In this document: piece after piece, positions 19,226 through 22,601 of the stretch | Layout: each line of letters starts with the position of its first letter | Position numbering within the stretch: position 1 is the stretch's first letter | Source: Nemertoderma westbladi | Taxonomy: Eukaryota; Xenacoelomorpha; Nemertodermatida; Nemertodermatidae | Assembly (NCBI GenBank): GCA_032718475.1 | Contig: JAUCBJ010000686.1 | Coordinates: 1 to 22,601, forward strand | Direction of reading: 5' to 3' | Length of the DNA: 22,601 nucleotides | The notes under the pieces: generated by a model | What the model saw: the letters and a program-made list of their open reading frames with translations, nothing else | Database searches by the model: none | What the model was told of the DNA's origin: nothing | Translations under genes and position numbers: made by a program

Positions 19226-21024
19226 TGTCCAACGGCACGTAATCTGAAGCAACAGGGTTTGAGTGCTGTGCCGTTCGACAAGGGGAATGGGTACTGCATT
19301 ATGAAGAAGGAGTCGTACCTCGCCAAGGCGGATGCGCTCATCGCCGACCCGACCAAGTTTGGTACCCCTCCCGGTCGACCCAGTGCTGTTAAGATAGATA
19401 TCTACCGTCGGAGGGCGGAGGTTATTCGGGACGAAGTCACCAGAATCGTGGGGAATGAGAATAAGGAACTTCTGGCCAGGCTATTGCCTCGCAAAGATAC
19501 CACTCCTCCCAGGCTGTATGGCCTTGCTAAGGTACATAAAGCTGGGGTCCCACTCCGTCCCATAACCTCTATGCCCGGCAGCATTTACGATCCTGTCGCT
19601 GGGTTTCTCAGAGACATGCTGGATGTGCTGCCTGAAGGCAAGATATCTACTAACAGTGCTGGGTCTGCCGATCGTCTCGCTGAACTAGAGGTAGAACCCA
19701 CGGACCGTCTCTACTCCCTGGACATTGTGAGTTTATTCACTAACGTCCCACTGAGGGAGGCGGTGCAGCTTGCTGCTGATCTACTGTACAGTATGAGCGG
19801 CATCCGGACAGCCAGCCAATCAGCAAGGACCAATTTATTGGTCTTATGCTGTTAGCCACCAAGGATGTCGTATTCCTAGATAACCATGGCAACTACGTCT
19901 GTCAGAAAGATGGTGTCGCTATGGGGTCTCCATTGGGCCCCATACTCGCCAACATCTTTCTGTCACAGTTCGACGAGAGGATCGCTGCGGGCACCAAGCT
20001 CAGGGACGACGGCGACGGTGGTACGTCGATGACGTATTTAGCGTTGGCAGTAACGACCCCACTGAGAAGTTGAGAGAGGTCAATGCCCTCCATCCCAATC
20101 TTAGGTTTACCCTTGAGATGGAGGAGGGGGGGGGGGGGATTGTCGTTTCTTGATTTGGTTGTCACTCGGGTTGACTATGCTCTTTCAACAGCGTGGTACC
20201 GCAAGCCTACAGATACTGGACTCGTTCTCAATGCCACTGCGTGTGCCCCTGAGTCTTATAAACGCGGTGTAGTTCGTGGTATGTTTCATCGCAACTTTAA
20301 TGCCAGTAAGGGTGGGGATGGTTCCCAACTCTATACCGCTGTTGGGGATGCTAAGAATATTCTCAACAATAACCAAAATACTGATGCCGTAGTTCAAGCC
20401 GCTAGAGGGCGTGCAACTAGTGGTTCTGGGGGCGAGGCACCAACAGTTGTCCCCACAGAGGTCAGTGACCCTGTGGACCAGGCAGCAGCTAATGATTCAA
20501 AGCACATTATCTGTAAGTTTGAGTACCGAGGTCGGGCGACCGATCTGTTTGTTCGAAAGTTGCGTAGACTTATACCGGGGTCTTGCACACGGCTGGTTCG
20601 GTTCGGTTTCACTACAAATAAATTGCGCCAGTTTCTCCCATCTCTAAAACATCCCGTCCCGGATATCCTTGCGAGTAATGCCGTTTACTCTTTCTCTTGT
20701 CCCTCTTGTAAGGGGGAATATGTTGGACATACCATCCAACACTTGTTTGAACGCGTTAGACAGCACCAGGATGGGACAGCCAATGATGGGAGCGAACCGG
20801 GTAAGACTGTGCATAACCACATCATGACGCACCGCGGCGAGCCCAATACACGTTTGCTGACTGACCGGCGTGAATTGTTTAAACATTTCACTGTAATTGC
20901 TAGACACCCATTGCGGCCAGTCTTGCAAAAGCTTGAAATATATTACATCGAAACACGCAACCCGGTTATCAACAAGGGGAAACGTGACTGGCGCATGTTT
21001 ACGGTGCTGCTTCCCAGTAGTTAG
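19226..21024 (+). pseudogene. Penelope-like RT + GIY-YIG endonuclease, N-truncated and frameshifted
   Basis: The protein would reverse-transcribe the element RNA and nick DNA for target-primed insertion. Reading starts inside the protein at RNLKQQGLSAVPFDKGNGY, so the usual N-terminal part is missing. Motifs in order: LYGLAKVHKAG with PLRPITS (RT2a, typical of Penelope elements); motif A LYSLDIVSLFTNVP with the catalytic aspartate; motif B KDGVAMGSPLGPILANIFL; motif C YVDDVF at 20022; LSFLDLVVTR; a linker with FGFTTNKLRQFLPSLKH; then GIY-YIG as VYSFSCPSCKGEYVGHT (YVG at 20719-20727), ERVRQH, and LEIYYIETRNPVIN, whose glutamate (about 20935) is the likely catalytic one. Frameshifts lie near 19835, near 20000-20019, and at a 13-G run (20126-20138). 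The last two cancel. All catalytic residues I looked for are present, so decay is recent or partly sequencing error at the G run. Confidence 0.92.
20126..20138. repeat. 13-G homopolymer inside the RT coding region
   Basis: It lies between TLEMEE and LSFLDL coding. The frame changes here, so the run length decides whether the last part of the protein is in frame. Confidence 0.95.
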
Positions 21025-21280
21025 TTACAGTACTGACATATCTTCATTTCGTTACCTGTTCCGTCCCCCTTTGGGAATCTCTCTCTACATTTCCAGGCAT
21101 GGCCTCCTGAGAATGCCTTCAGTTGCGGGGCGAAACCTACCGATCAGCTGATCACTGATTGCATGCAACGTCTAGGTCTTGTTGCTTTTTACTGTAGTTT
21201 TTTACATACTTTGGCACTGACATACCTACCGGTAAGGTTTTTACTTAACGTTCTTGATTAATAAATAAAATACAATTAAC
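20719..21280 (+). repeat. Right inverted arm of the Penelope-like element
   Basis: The original orientation of the element 3' end: the GIY-YIG domain from the YVG motif to the stop at 21022-21024, then about 255 bp of 3' UTR containing CCTACCGATCAGCTGATCAC and ending ACAATTAA. It is the source-orientation partner of 18136-19223. Confidence 0.93.
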
Positions 21281-21292
21281 AACAGTCAATGT
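21280..21292. repeat. Target-site duplication, right copy (13 bp)
   Basis: CAACAGTCAATGT, identical to 18087-18099. Its first base overlaps the last base counted in the arm. Confidence 0.8.
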
Positions 21293-21606
21293 TTAAAGGG
21301 AATATGGAACCATCTAGCATATTGTAGGCCTACAGTAGAGTACAGTAGCTAAACTTTCAACACAGTATTCGTAAATTATTGAGGTTGTTTGTGTTAATTT
21401 TTCCACAAATTTGCTATTAAATGTAAATTTTTGTATATGACATAACAGATTTTTGCACAATCCTTTTCATATAACATATTATAGACACTATTGGTATATT
21501 ATTTTAAAACAAAATGAGCCATAAATCATATCTCTAGGATAATTAGTGAGAAGATATTGGCCATGAAATGCGCAAATGCCCCGAAGCACAATCAATCACC
21601 CTAGTA
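21293..21606. other. AT-rich spacer
   Basis: No gene is visible. GTAGGCCTAC (palindromic) lies at about 21324-21333, followed by AGTAGAGTACAGTAG. Confidence 0.5.
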
Positions 21607-21659
21607 ATGGGAGAAGGGGAGGGAGGGAGGGAGGGGGGGAGGGGGGGGGGGGGGGGGGG
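21607..21659 (+). repeat. G-rich tract with (GGGA)n and a 19-G run
   Basis: GGGAGAAGGGGAGGGAGGGA-type sequence leads into an uninterrupted G run at 21641-21659. It has many GGG tracts with one-base spacers, so G-quadruplex formation on the plus strand is plausible. Confidence 0.93.
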
Positions 21660-22325
21660 CTGACCTAAATCCCATGGGTTGTACTGTTCATGCGTTATGT
21701 AGATTATGAAGCGTTATGTATTAAATTCATAATCAACTGTTATTTTGCGTCGATTATTACCTGGAGAGGGGAGACAAGGGGGAAACTGGACTCAAATCCC
21801 ATCTTGGCGAGTTAATATCCCGCCTCAATAGTAAATTCTCAATTTAGGGAAAAGGAGCAGGTTACAGTGGGACGTTACTCTAAACAAAACAATAAACTAA
21901 ACAAATAGGGATGAATGGGGAACTGGGGGGAGGGATGCATTTTGATGCGTAGAATCCCCCACTCCCTTATCTCTGTAATGGTTACTAACCCTTTAATAGC
22001 TGGTAATATAAGTAGCTTTATAGACAGCGCCTGTTGTAACAATGTCGACAATGTACTAATGATTTGTACTCGTGTGTTCTCACAGTCGGCATGCATGGAG
22101 CCAAGACATTGTATGTACGAGGAAAACTGGCTGATTCCAATGGCGAATTGATTCACAATCTAAAATAATTATTAAAAAATTCAGAGAGTTGTTTGATTGA
22201 TAGTAAATCTCAAACGTTAAATCAATATTAAGTATAATTATGTATGAATCACTATTTTATTCATTTTGTCCGCATTCATGGTTGAGATAAATGTTTGTGA
22301 GACGGCATTAGGGGGTCTTGGGGCG
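21660..22325. other. Spacer with no supportable gene
   Basis: Overlapping frames of 78 and 93 codons on opposite strands (about 21875-22156) mirror each other and show no domain. Nothing else is recognised. Confidence 0.5.
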
Positions 22326-22345
22326 TTAGTGCCCGCGGGCACTAA
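22326..22345. repeat. Perfect 20-bp palindrome
   Basis: TTAGTGCCCGCGGGCACTAA is fully self-complementary. A near-perfect second version lies at about 22359-22379 (TTAGTGCCCGCG then GACACTTAA), and a half-site CGCGGGCACTAA at 22389-22400. Confidence 0.95.
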
Positions 22346-22410
22346 TGTCTCAGTAGCTTTAGTGCCCGCGGACACTTAATCGCATTATCGCGGGCACTAA
22401 TTTCCCATAG

Positions 22411-22495
22411 GACGTTAGTGCCCGCGAGACGTTAGTGCCCGCGAGGCGTTTGTGCCCGCGAGACGTTAGTGCCCGCGAGACATTAGTGCCCGGCT
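22411..22495. repeat. 17-bp CpG-rich tandem repeat, five copies
   Basis: GACGTTAGTGCCCGCGA is repeated at 22411, 22428, 22445, 22462 and 22479 with few changes. Each copy contains the same TTAGTGCCCG half-site that forms the palindrome at 22326-22345. Confidence 0.95.
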
Positions 22496-22601
22496 AGTGA
22501 CTTAGTTAGTATATGTAATAAATACAATAGGCCAGGAAGACATTTCCCGCTTCTTTAGTTCCTGCTGATGCAAACGAGTCGTTACTTTCTTCAAACTTCA
22601 A
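22496..22601. other. Right edge of the window
   Basis: Unique sequence with nothing recognised; it may continue into a feature outside the window. Confidence 0.4.

Larger units (their letters stand above)
18100..21279 (+). mobile_element. Penelope-like element insertion with inverted terminal arms
   Basis: From left to right: a 36-bp single-copy tail (18100-18135); a left arm (18136-19223) that is the reverse complement of 20719-21280 and is interrupted by a LINE; the remaining RT coding core; the GIY-YIG domain; the 3' UTR; and the right end. After removing the LINE and its extra target-site copy, the left arm is about 566 bp against 562 on the right. The arms are similar but not identical: several substitutions and small indels are visible, for example TCAGGATGGGAC against CAGCACCAGGATGGG. 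Inverted pseudo-LTR-like arms with a short one-sided tail and a target duplication of variable length are known features of the Penelope family. What is seen here fits that, with the coding region truncated at its N-terminus. Confidence 0.9.

Noticed and set aside
21607-21659. Telomere-type repeat
   Set aside because: The unit is GGGA and pure G; no TTAGGG-type periodicity is present.
21875-22156. Overlapping frames of 93 (minus) and 78 (plus) codons
   Set aside because: Mirror frames on opposite strands with no recognisable domain and no splice evidence.

Overview
This window is eukaryotic and almost entirely non-genic. It holds satellite DNA, dead or dying retroelements, small inverted-repeat elements and AT-rich spacer. 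There is no operon structure, no ribosome-binding-site-led reading frame and no host protein-coding gene I can support. LINE fragments, a Penelope-like element with GIY-YIG coding, tRNA-like repeat DNA and long tandem arrays all point to a metazoan genome. The palindrome TAGGCCTA occurs five times outside the satellites, where chance would give well under one. I recall it as common in marine deuterostome invertebrates such as echinoderms and hemichordates, so I lean that way with low confidence.

Layout. 1-260: unique flank. 261-6107: about 127 head-to-tail copies of a 46-bp unit. The left third is nearly uniform, and the middle and right carry higher-order repeats of 5, 11 and 39 units. 6107-6978: about 43 copies of an unrelated 20-bp unit, joined directly to the first array. 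6979-9206: AT-rich DNA with an approximate 144-bp duplication, a MITE-like element with 27-bp inverted termini, and a segment edged with GATCCCG motifs. 9243-9880: minus-strand remains of one LINE family. 10895-12728: plus-strand 5'-truncated copy of a second LINE family with a (TAG)5 tail. 12781-12850: tRNA-like SINE head. 13398-14031: cluster of direct and inverted repeats rich in GTCT/AGAC. 14871-15515: minus-strand fragment of the second LINE family. 15631-15785: 63-67-bp minisatellite.

18087-21292 is the best-preserved structure: a complete Penelope-like element insertion with a 13-bp target-site duplication. Its left arm is an inverted copy of its own 3' end (the GIY-YIG half plus 3' UTR). 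Its reverse transcriptase lacks the N-terminus and has three frameshifts. A 515-bp internally deleted copy of the second LINE family, with its own 7-bp target-site duplication, sits inside the left arm. This gives a relative order: the Penelope-like element first, the LINE later. 21607-21659 is a G-rich tract. 22326-22495 is a striking CpG-rich cluster of a GTGCCCGCG motif in both orientations.

No genes work together here. The window records repeated retrotransposition, repeat expansion and nesting. The items most worth a second look are the Penelope-like element architecture, the composite LINE inside it, the internal organisation of the 46-bp array, and the palindromic motif cluster near the right edge.
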